Numbered from the stretch's first letter, positions 52,872 to 62,300 are shown. The stretch is 64,000 nt of DNA from a virus (IMGVR_UViG_3300047300_001121:17389-81388); one strand, 5' to 3'. The notes: generated by a model not told the origin, from the letters alone. Program-made: numbers and translations.

Positions 52872-53947
52872 TGGTGGCTTCCTTCCACTTGTTGCTCGAG
52901 ACGGTCAACCTTGCGCGCGAGAGCTGCGGTGGCCGCCATGTTGATTCCGTTGAGCGAGACCAAGTCAATCTTCGTGCCGCCGGGAGCTGCTTGCTCGCCC
53001 ATGTTCTTGTTGACGTCCTGAGCCATCGGACCAGCGTGACGGCCGCCATCGCCCATCCCACCCTTGTAGGTCCAGCGCGACACCGGCGTTGCCTTGACGG
53101 CCTGCAGTGCAGCCTCGTCGGAAACGGGCTGAATATCCTTCTTGGCGTTGACGTCGGACAGGCTGTAGGAGGTCTTTGGCATCATCGAGCTTATGAACGC
53201 CAAGTCCTGGCCGCGAGACGTGTTCAGGATGTTGGCCTCAGATCCGAACAGTGCGCCGGCGCTGTTGTTGCCCTGGATGCCCATGCCAAACCCTTGGCCC
53301 ATGAAGTTGGCGCCAGCCATGGTGTTACTGAATCCCGCCTGGCCGGCGTTTGCTGCTCCGGCATTGGCGTTGTTGGCGCCAGCGAAGTAGGCGGCCGACG
53401 TGTTTGGCATGTTGCGGCCGAAGTTCGATGCTCCAGAGCGCAAGGCGATGCCCTTATCGCGGGTTGCTGTGGCGGCACCCGTTGCAGCTCCAGCCGCACC
53501 CAGGGCCTGGGCGCGCTCCGATGCGCCGGCAGGACCAGACATGGCGGTCGACGTCAGGCCGTAGCGGCCGGCCAGGCGAGCCGATTGCCCGCGCACGTTG
53601 CTGAACTGCTGATTGACGTTGGCAGCAGCTTCGCCCGACACGCGCTTGATGTTATCCGCCGAGTCGTAGCTCATGGCGTCGGACACCATCTTCTTCTCGA
53701 CCGGCTGGAACGTGTCCTTGTAGTACTGGTTCTGCTCTTTGGCGAATTGCTTTTGCTGAGCAGAGGTGTCGAGGTAGTCATCGGCCAGGCGACCTGTCAG
53801 CTCGGCTTGCCGCTGTTGAGCAGGCAGGATGTCGTTCTTGTAGGCATCCTTGTAGAAGGCCAATGCTTCGCGCGCAATCTCTGCGTTCGCTCGAGCGGCG
53901 TCATTGATGCCGGAGGTGTCTGGTGCGTCAGGACAAAGGAATGCCAT
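52868..53947 (-). CDS. Virion protein with C-terminal S74-type chaperone domain
   Basis: 359 residues. The N-terminal 120 residues are helical (NAEIAREALAFYKDAYKND, QRQAELTGRLADDYLD). The centre (130-255) is glycine-, alanine- and asparagine-rich. From about residue 263 it reads SDVNAKKDIQPVSDEAALQAVKATPVSRWTYKGG, then HAGPMAQDVN, VSLNGINMAATAALARKVDRLEQQV, the pattern of the intramolecular chaperone of tail spikes (Peptidase_S74). It is coupled by ATGA to the 618-residue gene, so an internal or tail protein that assembles with S74 help is likely. Whether it cleaves itself is unknown. Confidence 0.65.
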   Translation of the reverse strand: MAFLCPDAPDTSGINDAARANAEIAREALAFYKDAYKNDILPAQQRQAELTGRLADDYLDTSAQQKQFAKEQNQYYKDTFQPVEKKMVSDAMSYDSADNIKRVSGEAAANVNQQFSNVRGQSARLAGRYGLTSTAMSGPAGASERAQALGAAGAATGAATATRDKGIALRSGASNFGRNMPNTSAAYFAGANNANAGAANAGQAGFSNTMAGANFMGQGFGMGIQGNNSAGALFGSEANILNTSRGQDLAFISSMMPKTSYSLSDVNAKKDIQPVSDEAALQAVKATPVSRWTYKGGMGDGGRHAGPMAQDVNKNMGEQAAPGGTKIDLVSLNGINMAATAALARKVDRLEQQVEGSHQ

Positions 53948-53965
53948 GGTGGTCTCTCTTTTCGA

Positions 53966-54472
53966 TCAGGTGTGAAGGCAGTAATTGCCTCCCGTGCGCT
54001 TCATGCCAAAGTGGGCATACAAGCGCTCAGCTGCCTCGCTTACACCCGACGTGTTGCCAGACATCAGGTGCTTTGCACCCACTTCCTGGGCGCGCTCAAA
54101 AAACTTCTTCATCAGCAGGTATGCAGCGCGTCCTCCGCGATGCTTGGGTGCAACGTAGAAAATCTCGTCGCGCAACGTCACCTCGGGTCCAAACCACGGG
54201 TGACTCACCAGCGTGCCGAGCATGCCGGCAATCTCGCCATTGCGCTCAGCCAGGTACAGCACGCGACTTGGATCGTGACCGAGCCACATGCCGACTCCAT
54301 GGATCGCCATCTCCGGGTCGAACTGGTAGTAACGAAAGTCGGTCTCGGCGTGCATGGCTGCGCACAACTTGAAAACGGCCAAGCGATCCTGCTCGACAGC
54401 AGGACGCACCGTCGTGCGCCCGGTGGGCGTACTGACGCTGGCCGAGGACTCGTTGATCAAAGCAAACCCCAT
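53966..54472 (-). CDS. GNAT-family acetyltransferase in the virion unit
   Basis: 168 residues. AVFKLCAAMHAETDFRYYQFDPEMA, IAGMLGTLVSHPWFG and EIFYVAPKHRGGRAAYLLMKKFFERAQEVGAKHLMSGN give the GNAT plan with acetyl-CoA loop H-R-G-G-R-A. GNAT genes at this place between tail and ejection genes are common in podovirus-like genomes; they are usually supposed to modify a virion or host protein. Unrelated in sequence to the GNAT at 22215 beyond the fold. Confidence 0.7.
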   Translation of the reverse strand: MGFALINESSASVSTPTGRTTVRPAVEQDRLAVFKLCAAMHAETDFRYYQFDPEMAIHGVGMWLGHDPSRVLYLAERNGEIAGMLGTLVSHPWFGPEVTLRDEIFYVAPKHRGGRAAYLLMKKFFERAQEVGAKHLMSGNTSGVSEAAERLYAHFGMKRTGGNYCLHT

Positions 54473-54502
54473 TGTTTCAGTCAGGCGATTTTACCCGAAA
54501 AA

Positions 54503-54541
54503 CAACAAATTGTTGACAACTTTTTGTTGTCGTGGTATACG
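54503..54541 (+). promoter_or_regulatory. Perfect operator and plus-strand promoter in the virion region
   Basis: CAACAAATTGTTG (54503-54515) is a perfect palindrome. It overlaps TTGACA (54513-54518), which is 17 bases from TATACG (54536-54541). The promoter points right, opposite to all genes of the region, so a transcript would be antisense to the tail genes at 54590-59436. On the minus strand TAAAAT near 54487 might serve the GNAT gene. Confidence 0.55.
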
Positions 54542-54589
54542 CGCACAGGCCGCTTGCTTGGTATCGCTTGACCCGTCAACGAAATGTCG

Positions 54590-54859
54590 TCAGACCTCAG
54601 TCCAGTCCAGGTCTGGCAGCTGTTGCGCCAGCACGACATATGCGTGCTCGAGCAAATTCTCAGGGTGTGGGGTGGGGAGCTCAAACGAGTGAACCAGCAG
54701 CTGGTACGGATCACCGCTGCGCTGCCGGTCTTCTTTGCTCTTGTAGCCCATGACGGTCGCTGCGGCCTGGTTGCTCGCCAGGTCGACGGCGATCATCGTA
54801 ATGCGGGCGTACTTCAAAATCTCCCCGTTATACGCGACGTGATTGACTGCAATTCCCAT
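54590..54859 (-). CDS. Small protein following the tail-fibre gene, 89 residues
   Basis: ATG 54859 overlaps the stop of the tail protein. AVNHVAYNGEILKYARITMIAVDLASNQAAATVMGYKSKEDRQRSGDPYQLLVHSFELP is beta-rich. Small proteins at this position often act as fibre chaperones or attachments; the role here is unproved. The 117 bases to the GNAT gene contain the operator at 54503. Confidence 0.5.
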   Translation of the reverse strand: MGIAVNHVAYNGEILKYARITMIAVDLASNQAAATVMGYKSKEDRQRSGDPYQLLVHSFELPTPHPENLLEHAYVVLAQQLPDLDWTEV

Positions 54860-57800
54860 CAGATCGACCCTACCACTTTGAAGTTTGCCTTGTAGATGAC
54901 GCGCAAGTACGACTCAACGATGGTTCCATAGTCGTCGTAGTAATACGAGTATTTTTGAACGCTCACATTCCCTGTTGGCTTGGTCCACCCGCTTGACTGA
55001 TACGGAGACAGTACGATGGCGCCTGTCGGTGTTGGAGAGTACCCAACCCAATAGTTGCCGTGCCCATAGGTCCCGATGATGTCGATTGCCCCGCTGGTTG
55101 CGGTTGGCCCCGACCACACAGCCGACCAGTTATAGACGCCGACGGAGAAGTCCGCCTGCAATCCAGATTTTAGGGTCTGGAATTCCGAGGACAACACCAC
55201 CCCGTTCGGGTTGAAGATTTCCACGAACGCGTAGCCGTCGCCGCCATTGCCGCCATTTGATTCGGCACCGCCGCTCACCGAGTCGTATACGGCGCTACGG
55301 TAGCCAATGAAGCCACCATTGGAGAATGCACGGCCGCGAGTTGCCATGCCGCCGCCGCCGCCACCACCGCGAACACCGTTTCCGCCGTTCAAATCGGCGC
55401 GACGCGACTCAGTGAGTGAGTTCCAGTAAACGGTAACTTCTTTGTCGTAGAAACCGCCAAGGCCACCGGAGGAGCCTGGGATGTCGGGCGCAGGAAGACC
55501 GGTTTGACCAGATCCCCAGCCAGCTCCGTCGCCAGCATCCGGGAAACGGAATGAGTGACTGTTTGCGCGATCGACAAGATTGCCGTTGAGGCCACTGTCG
55601 CGGTTGTCGTTGTAGCGGTAGTGACCACCGCCGGCGCCGCCGCTCGCGCTGTATTGCGCATAGAGCGTGCCGTACGGGTCAAAGATCTGCACATACGTCG
55701 GATTGCCTACGCTGCCATCAGCTCCGGCATAGCCACCAGCGCCTCCGGTGCCGATGATGACTTTGACAACATAATCCTTCGGCACATTGGTCAGCGTGAC
55801 CGAGTACTGATTGCCGTAGGAGCCAGACAGTCCGGAGTTCTCGGTGCGAGCATCGGTGTTACCTTGGCCACCACCACCACCACCGCCACCGCCCAGCAGC
55901 TTGACGCGCACCGTGCCGGTGTAGGGCATGGTGACCACGGTCCATGTGCCAGCGGTTGCAAAGGTGAAGGACTGGCCAATCACCGAGTTCAGGTCAACAG
56001 TGCCCGCTGCAAGCGATCCGGCAAAGGTGCCGGTGGCTGCACTAAGAGATCCTGTAAATGTGCCGTTGGCGGCCTCGAGGCTGCCGGAGAACTTGAGGTT
56101 CGATCCATCCCAGGTCAGGTACTTGGAGTTGGCGGTGCCCAGGGAGAGCCTGCCGTCGGATCCGAGGTAGAAGCCGGAGCCGGTGTTCCATGCGGATTGC
56201 CCGGAACGCAGGCCAACGGTGTCGATGGTGACGCCGCCGATCAGACCGCCGTTGGCGTAGATGATGCCGCGCACCGTGAGGTCCGAGCCGTCCCAGGTGA
56301 TGTTCTTGTCGTAGGATCCGGCGCGGAATTTGTAGACGCCGCCGTCGTTACCCAGGAAGAATCCCGTGCCGAAGTTGGTCGACCCAAAGCTGTAGTTGGG
56401 ATTGACGCCACCGTAGAGCTTGCCGGTGTTGACGCTGACGGTAGCCGTCAGGGTGCCGGTGGTGATCTGGTCGGCTGTGACGCTTGCGATTTGCGCGGAG
56501 GTGATCGAGGCGTTGGCGATGACGGCAGACCTGATGTAGACCTTTCCGTTGGTGACCACGAATGGCGCCGTGACCAGCGACACAGCGGAGTTCGCCGTGA
56601 CTGTGTAGCCTCCGTACGAATACGGTGCAATTGCAAACGTTGTTGCTGTGACGGCGCCGACTTGGTGCTGCCCGACAATCTCAGGAACACCGATAATCGA
56701 AACGTAGTCTCCAGTGACGAATCCGTGCGGCACGGAAGTGGTAACCGTCGACCACGAACCCCACCAGGCGGAAGTCATCGCGACCGAGCTGATGGTGACC
56801 TTCGATGAGTCCGGGTTGACAATTGAGAACCGGTCGGCACGCACCATGAAGCTGCTGGTGGGGATGCCATTGACCGTCTCAGAGGCCAAGCCAAACCCGG
56901 CCACGTACCCGTTGTTGTCGATCTTGACGGTGTACTGCGCGAACAGCTTTCCGTCTTCCGAAAGACGAGTTGTTGCCTCCTGGGCAATCGCTGCCGAATA
57001 GGAGACCGGAGCTGGCCGTCCAACAGAGATCCAGTCGATCTCAAATTGGTCCGCCGCAGTGGTGCCGATGTCGAAGCGAATGCTGGTGATGGTGTTGCCA
57101 ACCCAGTCAGCGCCGCCAGCGGTGAGGCTGGACATATCCCACTCGAGCACGCGCCACTCATTGAGCACCGTGGTGTCGGCGATGTGCTTTTTGTACGACT
57201 CGCTGTAATTGTGGGCGGCCGTCTTGTAATAGACGTCACCCTGCCAGGTCGTGCCAGCAAGGCGCTTCACGCGCATGCGCAGGACGTAGTTGGTGGCGCC
57301 AGCCAGGGAAACGGTCGGCGACATCAGCACCGGATCGGTTCCGCTTGAGTTGATGCGAATGGCGCCGTTAGAGCTCGAGATGGTGGCGCCGGTGACCGTG
57401 AACCCTTCTTCGTTGGCGTCGAAGTTCCAGGACTTGCTGACATCGAATCCTCCGCTCAGCGAGGCGGAGAGAATCTGAGATGAGGTGGCGATGGCGCTGT
57501 CGGTCGAGGTCTTGGTGTAGTAGTTGTTCGTCAGCGTGGCGGTCGTTGCGTACGGCCCAAGCGCCGTGCTGATGGCGTTGTTCATCGCCGTCGTCGACAC
57601 CAGGTTCGTGGTCGCCGACGAGATTGCGCTGTCCGCCTGCGTCTTGGTGTAGTAGTCGCTGGTTAGCGTCGCTGTCGTGGCGTACGAGCTCAGAGCATTG
57701 CTGAGCGCCGTGGTCGAAACCAGGTTCTGCGTTGCCGACGAGATGGCGGAATTGGTGTCGGCCTTGGTGTAGTAGTTGTTGACCAGTGTTGCCTGCGAGA

Positions 57801-59436
57801 CCAGGGGCTGCGGCGCGATGCGACCGATGGAGATCCAGTCAATCAGGAATTGATCCTGCGCGGTTGCACCAAGATCGAAGCGGATGTTGATGATGGTTTT
57901 GCCAACCCAGTCGGCCAGGCTCGACATGTCCCACTCAAGGATGCGCCACTCATTCGCGGCTGTGCCATCCGTGATCTGCTTCATGTAGGCCTCGGCCTCA
58001 CCGTGTTCGTCGGTCGAGTAGTAGACCTTGCCGTCCCAGCCTGTGCCGGCAACGCGCTTGATGCGCATGCGCAGCAGGTAGTTCTTGCTTCCCACCAGGC
58101 TGATTGCCGGCGTGCGCAGAGCCGGATCCGTGCCGGATGAGTTGAGCTGAATCGCGCCATTCGACCAGGTCGCCGTAGCGCCAAGCGCCACAAAGCCCTC
58201 AACGGTGGCATCGAAGTTCCAGGTCTGGCCAAACTCCAGGCCGGAGGCGGTCGATTGCAGCGAGTAGATGCTGGACGCGAGAGCTGAATCCGCATTGCTG
58301 CGCGACGTCTCTTCTGACTGAATGGCCGCGCTCAGCGTGGTGTAGTTGTTGCTGACCGTGGTGGTCAGGTTCGTCACGTCGCTGACCACTGATTCCACTG
58401 CGGTGGAGCGCGCGTGGCGCTCCTGGTACAGCAAACCGGCGGTGAGCCCGGCGAGATCGTTGCCGGTGTAGTCGCCGCGCATCTGTGTGGCCAGCAGGCT
58501 GCGCGCAGTCACCTCCGAACCAAGGCCATCTTGCAGGTCGTTGATCTCGAGGGTATGCGCAGCAACAGCATCACCCAGCGAGGCATACTCGCCGATCTTT
58601 TCCCAGTAGGTGGGGTCGGTCGGCAGATGGCCGGTGGTGGTCTGAAGGGAGCGGTACAGCGATCCGTTGTAGGTGACGGTGGCGTTGGCCGGGTACGTGG
58701 TGCTGTTGTTGTAGGCGGGCGTGTTCAGCAGGTCATTGACCTGGGACTGCACGACGGAGATGCGCGCGTTGACGGAGCCGGCGACACTGGAGGGTGCGTC
58801 GATCAGGTCAATGCGGCTCGACAGGGCGGCATTGAGGGTGCTCGCCAGGATCTGCCCCTCGAGCGCAGCGATGACTCGAGTTGGATCTTCGCTGGTCGTG
58901 ACGGCAGTGCCGCTGGTGCCGTTGTAAGCGCCGAAGACGTTGGCCACCGACACGAACCGGATCCAGTAATAGTAGGTCGTGTTTTCCTGAACCGGATCGG
59001 TGTACAGATTGGTTGTACTGGTGCCAACCAGCACGGCATTGCCGAGCACGTCGGTGGTTGACCGCCAGATCTCTGTGTAGGCGTGGTTGCGGTATGGTGC
59101 GCCGTTCCAGCTCAGGTACACATTGGTAAACGTGCCCATGGCAACCAGGCCGGTCGGCTGCGGCGGCGTCGTCATGTCGGTGGCCGGGTTGTAGCCATCC
59201 GGATTGACGCCAGGGACGATCACGGGCAGCGTGCCGCCACCACTGGAGGGCGTGCGGCCGGCGCCGGAGATGACCAGGCTCAGGTCAGTCAGGTCGCGCA
59301 GGGTGACCATCTGGTCGAGCGGATCCCCAATGCGCGCCTCGCGCACGTCGAGCGCGGACTTGATCGCCCGCAAGACATCCTGCACGTTGTCCGCGCGGAT
59401 GTCTGGGATTGCTGGAATTCTGGTTTCGCGCGTCAT
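54859..59436 (-). CDS. Tail-tip/fibre protein with FN3, repeated binding modules and Gly-rich domain
   Basis: 1525 residues. After a helical start (DVLRAIKSALDVREARIGDPLDQMVTLRDL) comes a fibronectin-III domain about 90-185 (PPQPTGLVAMGTFTNVYLSWN, YYYWIRFVSVANVFG), then coiled repeats. Two homologous jelly-roll-like modules start with WNFDATVEGF (about 408-545) and WNFDANEEGF (about 669-815), each ending DWISxGR. Between them are repeats of YxTKxxxDSAIxSAxxxL. DUF1983-like sequence lies near 865, and a glycine-rich domain about 1180-1400. Related to host-specificity protein J and DUF1983 proteins; likely the main receptor-binding structure. Confidence 0.75.
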   Translation of the reverse strand: MTRETRIPAIPDIRADNVQDVLRAIKSALDVREARIGDPLDQMVTLRDLTDLSLVISGAGRTPSSGGGTLPVIVPGVNPDGYNPATDMTTPPQPTGLVAMGTFTNVYLSWNGAPYRNHAYTEIWRSTTDVLGNAVLVGTSTTNLYTDPVQENTTYYYWIRFVSVANVFGAYNGTSGTAVTTSEDPTRVIAALEGQILASTLNAALSSRIDLIDAPSSVAGSVNARISVVQSQVNDLLNTPAYNNSTTYPANATVTYNGSLYRSLQTTTGHLPTDPTYWEKIGEYASLGDAVAAHTLEINDLQDGLGSEVTARSLLATQMRGDYTGNDLAGLTAGLLYQERHARSTAVESVVSDVTNLTTTVSNNYTTLSAAIQSEETSRSNADSALASSIYSLQSTASGLEFGQTWNFDATVEGFVALGATATWSNGAIQLNSSGTDPALRTPAISLVGSKNYLLRMRIKRVAGTGWDGKVYYSTDEHGEAEAYMKQITDGTAANEWRILEWDMSSLADWVGKTIINIRFDLGATAQDQFLIDWISIGRIAPQPLVSQATLVNNYYTKADTNSAISSATQNLVSTTALSNALSSYATTATLTSDYYTKTQADSAISSATTNLVSTTAMNNAISTALGPYATTATLTNNYYTKTSTDSAIATSSQILSASLSGGFDVSKSWNFDANEEGFTVTGATISSSNGAIRINSSGTDPVLMSPTVSLAGATNYVLRMRVKRLAGTTWQGDVYYKTAAHNYSESYKKHIADTTVLNEWRVLEWDMSSLTAGGADWVGNTITSIRFDIGTTAADQFEIDWISVGRPAPVSYSAAIAQEATTRLSEDGKLFAQYTVKIDNNGYVAGFGLASETVNGIPTSSFMVRADRFSIVNPDSSKVTISSVAMTSAWWGSWSTVTTSVPHGFVTGDYVSIIGVPEIVGQHQVGAVTATTFAIAPYSYGGYTVTANSAVSLVTAPFVVTNGKVYIRSAVIANASITSAQIASVTADQITTGTLTATVSVNTGKLYGGVNPNYSFGSTNFGTGFFLGNDGGVYKFRAGSYDKNITWDGSDLTVRGIIYANGGLIGGVTIDTVGLRSGQSAWNTGSGFYLGSDGRLSLGTANSKYLTWDGSNLKFSGSLEAANGTFTGSLSAATGTFAGSLAAGTVDLNSVIGQSFTFATAGTWTVVTMPYTGTVRVKLLGGGGGGGGGQGNTDARTENSGLSGSYGNQYSVTLTNVPKDYVVKVIIGTGGAGGYAGADGSVGNPTYVQIFDPYGTLYAQYSASGGAGGGHYRYNDNRDSGLNGNLVDRANSHSFRFPDAGDGAGWGSGQTGLPAPDIPGSSGGLGGFYDKEVTVYWNSLTESRRADLNGGNGVRGGGGGGGMATRGRAFSNGGFIGYRSAVYDSVSGGAESNGGNGGDGYAFVEIFNPNGVVLSSEFQTLKSGLQADFSVGVYNWSAVWSGPTATSGAIDIIGTYGHGNYWVGYSPTPTGAIVLSPYQSSGWTKPTGNVSVQKYSYYYDDYGTIVESYLRVIYKANFKVVGSI

Positions 59437-61046
59437 ACTTGCTTCAGTTCGGCCATGCTGGTTGCAATGTTCACCTCGGAGACCTCGCCGCCGGCGTCGA
59501 TCTCAAATTCCCACTCCAGAGCGCGGAACCCTGACGGCAGCATGAAGGGCTCATCGCTGGTCACGGTCTTTTCAATGCGCAAGGTGCCGTCGGCATACAC
59601 GCGCAGGTACACCGGGTACGTGCCGGCGCGCACCTGACCGACACCCATGTTCTGCTGCCAGGGCAGGCGGAACCGCTTGCTGCGCCAGGTGGCAAGCCCG
59701 AGGCTCCCGCGATCGAAACGCATGATGCTTGCGTTCTGCGCCAGGTACAGCGTGTCGGTCGTCGGGTCGTAATACCCGGCGGTCATTGGCGTGTACTGAT
59801 TGTAGGTGCAGGTCGTGAGCACGGCGCCCTGGCCGCTGGCGTCGATGATCAGGATGCCGCGCGTGCCGTTGTTGTACAGCAGGTGAATGCGCCCGTTGTA
59901 AAGGTAGGCATCCATGGACGACGGGTTGTAGGCCTGCCACTGCTCGCGGGAAAAGAGCCCTTTTGTGATCACGTCGATGCCGGTGCCAAGCGAAACGTAA
60001 CCATCGGGTGATGGGTAGAGCACGCCGTCACCGGTTTCGATGATGCCGCGCTTGGATGTGCAGGCCTGCGGGACCTCGATCTTGGTCGGCGTCATGGCCG
60101 ACGGATCGGCGCCTTGCAGCAGGAAGGGAAAGGCGGTGGTCAGCACCGCCACGGTCTGACCGTAGGTGGCAATGCCAACGATGTCGAAGTCGATGGTGTA
60201 TTTGTGCGGCCAGGCGTGCGGCATGTTGGGCTCGCTCAGGTACACCGTGCGGCCGGCAAAGCCAACAGCAGCGCCGTTGGCCATCATGCGCAAGCCCTTC
60301 AGGTTGGCCGGAGGCGCAACCCAGCCCTCGGAAGGCAGCACCTCGCCGAGGTTGCCCTGAGAGATCGAGTCGACGTACGTAGCCTGCGCGACCGGGATCT
60401 CGTCGACGTACTGGAACTGAGCAGACGTGCCGACGGTGGACGAGCGGTAGATGCGCTTGAGTGTGATGTTGTAGCTTCCGCCGGGAGCTCCGGGCAGACT
60501 GACCGTGACGTTCTGGTTCGGATTCAGGGCAACCACGGCCGAAGCATCGGACGGAGGCCCTTCTTCGCCGTACGCCGACACGTAGGTCACGACGTAGGTG
60601 CGGCTTTCCGGGATCTCGTTGTCGACGGTCTCGGTGTAGGCGGTGATCGATGGTGCGGCCGGCGCGGGAATGCCGAGCTGGTATGAGGCACCAGGGTAGG
60701 ACGAGCCCGACAGGATCATCGAGTTCGGGGCGTAGCGCGGTGCGACGACGCCATCGGCCCAGTACAGCCGATCGTACTGGTCGTTCGGGATGGGCGAGCG
60801 CATGACGTCGGTGTCATTGACGAACTCGAGCCAGTAGTTGGTCTCGGTCGCGCTCGAGCCGTAGCGGAAAATCGTCTTCGGATTCGAGGTCGTGGTTGAC
60901 TTCAGCGTGGTGGTGCCGCGCATGGGTTCAATGGCGCCGGACACGAGTCGCACGTTCTGCGCAACCTGGGCATCGGTGTCTTGCAACAAATGCGGCCTGA
61001 CAATGGGCTTCAGGCCATTGAAGGCCTTGACTGAAAGAATCGTCAT
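59433..61046 (-). CDS. Tail hub/stabilisation protein with beta-propeller character
   Basis: 537 residues. FNGLKPIVRPHLLQDTDAQVAQNVRLVSGAIEPMRGTTTL at the start, an inserted Ig-like stretch (YVVTYVSAYGEEGPPSDASAVV) and many short beta repeats (RTVYLSEPNMPHAWPHKYTIDFDI, GDGVLYPSPDGYVSLG) match phage proteins at the base of short tails that stabilise the portal-tail joint. It overlaps the fibre gene by four bases. The function is inferred from likeness and position. Confidence 0.6.
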   Translation of the reverse strand: MTILSVKAFNGLKPIVRPHLLQDTDAQVAQNVRLVSGAIEPMRGTTTLKSTTTSNPKTIFRYGSSATETNYWLEFVNDTDVMRSPIPNDQYDRLYWADGVVAPRYAPNSMILSGSSYPGASYQLGIPAPAAPSITAYTETVDNEIPESRTYVVTYVSAYGEEGPPSDASAVVALNPNQNVTVSLPGAPGGSYNITLKRIYRSSTVGTSAQFQYVDEIPVAQATYVDSISQGNLGEVLPSEGWVAPPANLKGLRMMANGAAVGFAGRTVYLSEPNMPHAWPHKYTIDFDIVGIATYGQTVAVLTTAFPFLLQGADPSAMTPTKIEVPQACTSKRGIIETGDGVLYPSPDGYVSLGTGIDVITKGLFSREQWQAYNPSSMDAYLYNGRIHLLYNNGTRGILIIDASGQGAVLTTCTYNQYTPMTAGYYDPTTDTLYLAQNASIMRFDRGSLGLATWRSKRFRLPWQQNMGVGQVRAGTYPVYLRVYADGTLRIEKTVTSDEPFMLPSGFRALEWEFEIDAGGEVSEVNIATSMAELKQV

Positions 61047-61058
61047 GAGGATCCCTGC

Positions 61059-62225
61059 TTAGATGCTTTGGAGCATTTCCGGCGTGACGGTGTGGCGTGC
61101 GACCTGGCCATACTCTTTGTGATACGTGATGCTGGTGACCTGGCGCTCGGCCACCCAGCCGCCGCGTGCGGCGTAGGCATCGCGTGCTGCCAGCGTCGGG
61201 TGCTGGATCACGGTGATGCCGGAGTGTTCTTTTTCTTCGACGTGGTGTCGATGGCCGGTGTGGCAGTAGCGCTTGGTCGTGTTGCCCCAGATCTTCGGGA
61301 ACTGGGCGGCAAACAGGATCGGCAGCTGGTCGTTCTTTTTCAGGTGGCCATGATGGAAGGCCAGCATGGTCTTGCCGTGCTCGAGGCAGTAATACGGCAG
61401 CGGCGAGTCGATCACTTGCACCCGCGGCTCGTTCTCGAACAGCGCTTTGAACAGCACCCGCAGCCACACGCTCGAGGCCATGTCGTGGTTGCCCTCGGCC
61501 ATGATCACGACGACGTTGTGGTGCTTGGTCAGGGCCATGGCGATGACCGAGCGCAGCACGCGCACCGCGACTTCGACCACCTTGTTGAAGCGGCCGTCCT
61601 GGTCAAGGATGTGGCCAGAGGTTGGCGTGACGGGAGTCAGGCCATCGCTGTGCAGGAAGTCGCCCAGCTGATTGACGATGCCCACCGATGCCGCCGGCGA
61701 GGCGTTGATCATGGCCTGGAAGCAGCCGGTCAGCACGCGCTCGGCGATCTCGAGGTCCCAGTCCTCGCCGGTCTCGCGATGCCAGGACAGCATGCCGACG
61801 TGTGAGTCGGTCAGGGTGTAGACGGTGGCCAGGTCCGGGGTGCAGATGGACGGCGCTGGAACCGGGTAGGCTCGCGGCACCTCATCGCACAGAGCGTCGA
61901 TTGCGGCCCGCATGGCCTCGAGGCGCCGCTGGTCGTCGATGTTCGCTTTGACCCACTGCCCGGAAGGCTTGCCTTCCTTGTTGTAGTAGGTCGACACACC
62001 CTTGGCGTAGAACATCTCCGGCACCGGCCGGGTGAAGTCATGCTCGGGTGAATAGCCGCGCGCCTGGGCTTTCTTGCGCACGGACTTCAGTGCGCGATGG
62101 ATGACCTTGTGATCCACCCCGCAGGCTCGGGCCGCGGTCCGCAGGCCGCCGTGAGTGTTGACAGCATCGATGTATTCGACCTGCTTGTCGGTTGCAAACT
62201 GCTTCAGGCCTTCATCGATTTTCAT
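61059..62225 (-). CDS. Metallophosphoesterase with N-terminal HTH
   Basis: 388 residues from ATG 62225 behind GGAAGG. The first 60 residues (KQVEYIDAVNTHGGLRTAARACGVDHKVIHRALKSVRKKA) form a helix-turn-helix. The rest has calcineurin-type motifs: D-x-H in LTDSHVGM, GDFLHSDG, GNHD in MAEGNHDMASSVW, and later HHGH and GHRHH. These bind two metals for phosphoester cleavage. It lies among tail genes; DNA binding plus hydrolysis suggests a nuclease or phosphatase acting late, substrate unknown. Confidence 0.75.
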   Translation of the reverse strand: MKIDEGLKQFATDKQVEYIDAVNTHGGLRTAARACGVDHKVIHRALKSVRKKAQARGYSPEHDFTRPVPEMFYAKGVSTYYNKEGKPSGQWVKANIDDQRRLEAMRAAIDALCDEVPRAYPVPAPSICTPDLATVYTLTDSHVGMLSWHRETGEDWDLEIAERVLTGCFQAMINASPAASVGIVNQLGDFLHSDGLTPVTPTSGHILDQDGRFNKVVEVAVRVLRSVIAMALTKHHNVVVIMAEGNHDMASSVWLRVLFKALFENEPRVQVIDSPLPYYCLEHGKTMLAFHHGHLKKNDQLPILFAAQFPKIWGNTTKRYCHTGHRHHVEEKEHSGITVIQHPTLAARDAYAARGGWVAERQVTSITYHKEYGQVARHTVTPEMLQSI

Positions 62226-62265
62226 ACTGCTACCTTCCGCCGGCGCTCCCCGCCGACCCTGCATA

Positions 62266-62291
62266 AAACAAAAAACCCGCCGAAGCGGGTT
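62266..62291 (-). terminator. Intrinsic terminator between the 67-residue gene and the phosphoesterase gene
   Basis: On the minus strand AACCCGC (62291-62285) pairs with GCGGGTT (62280-62274) around TTCG, followed by a T-rich tail. It lies 10 bases after the stop of the 62301-62504 gene and before the phosphoesterase gene, whose own promoter I cannot see, so read-through or antitermination may be needed. Confidence 0.8.
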
Positions 62292-62300
62292 GGGGTTGGC

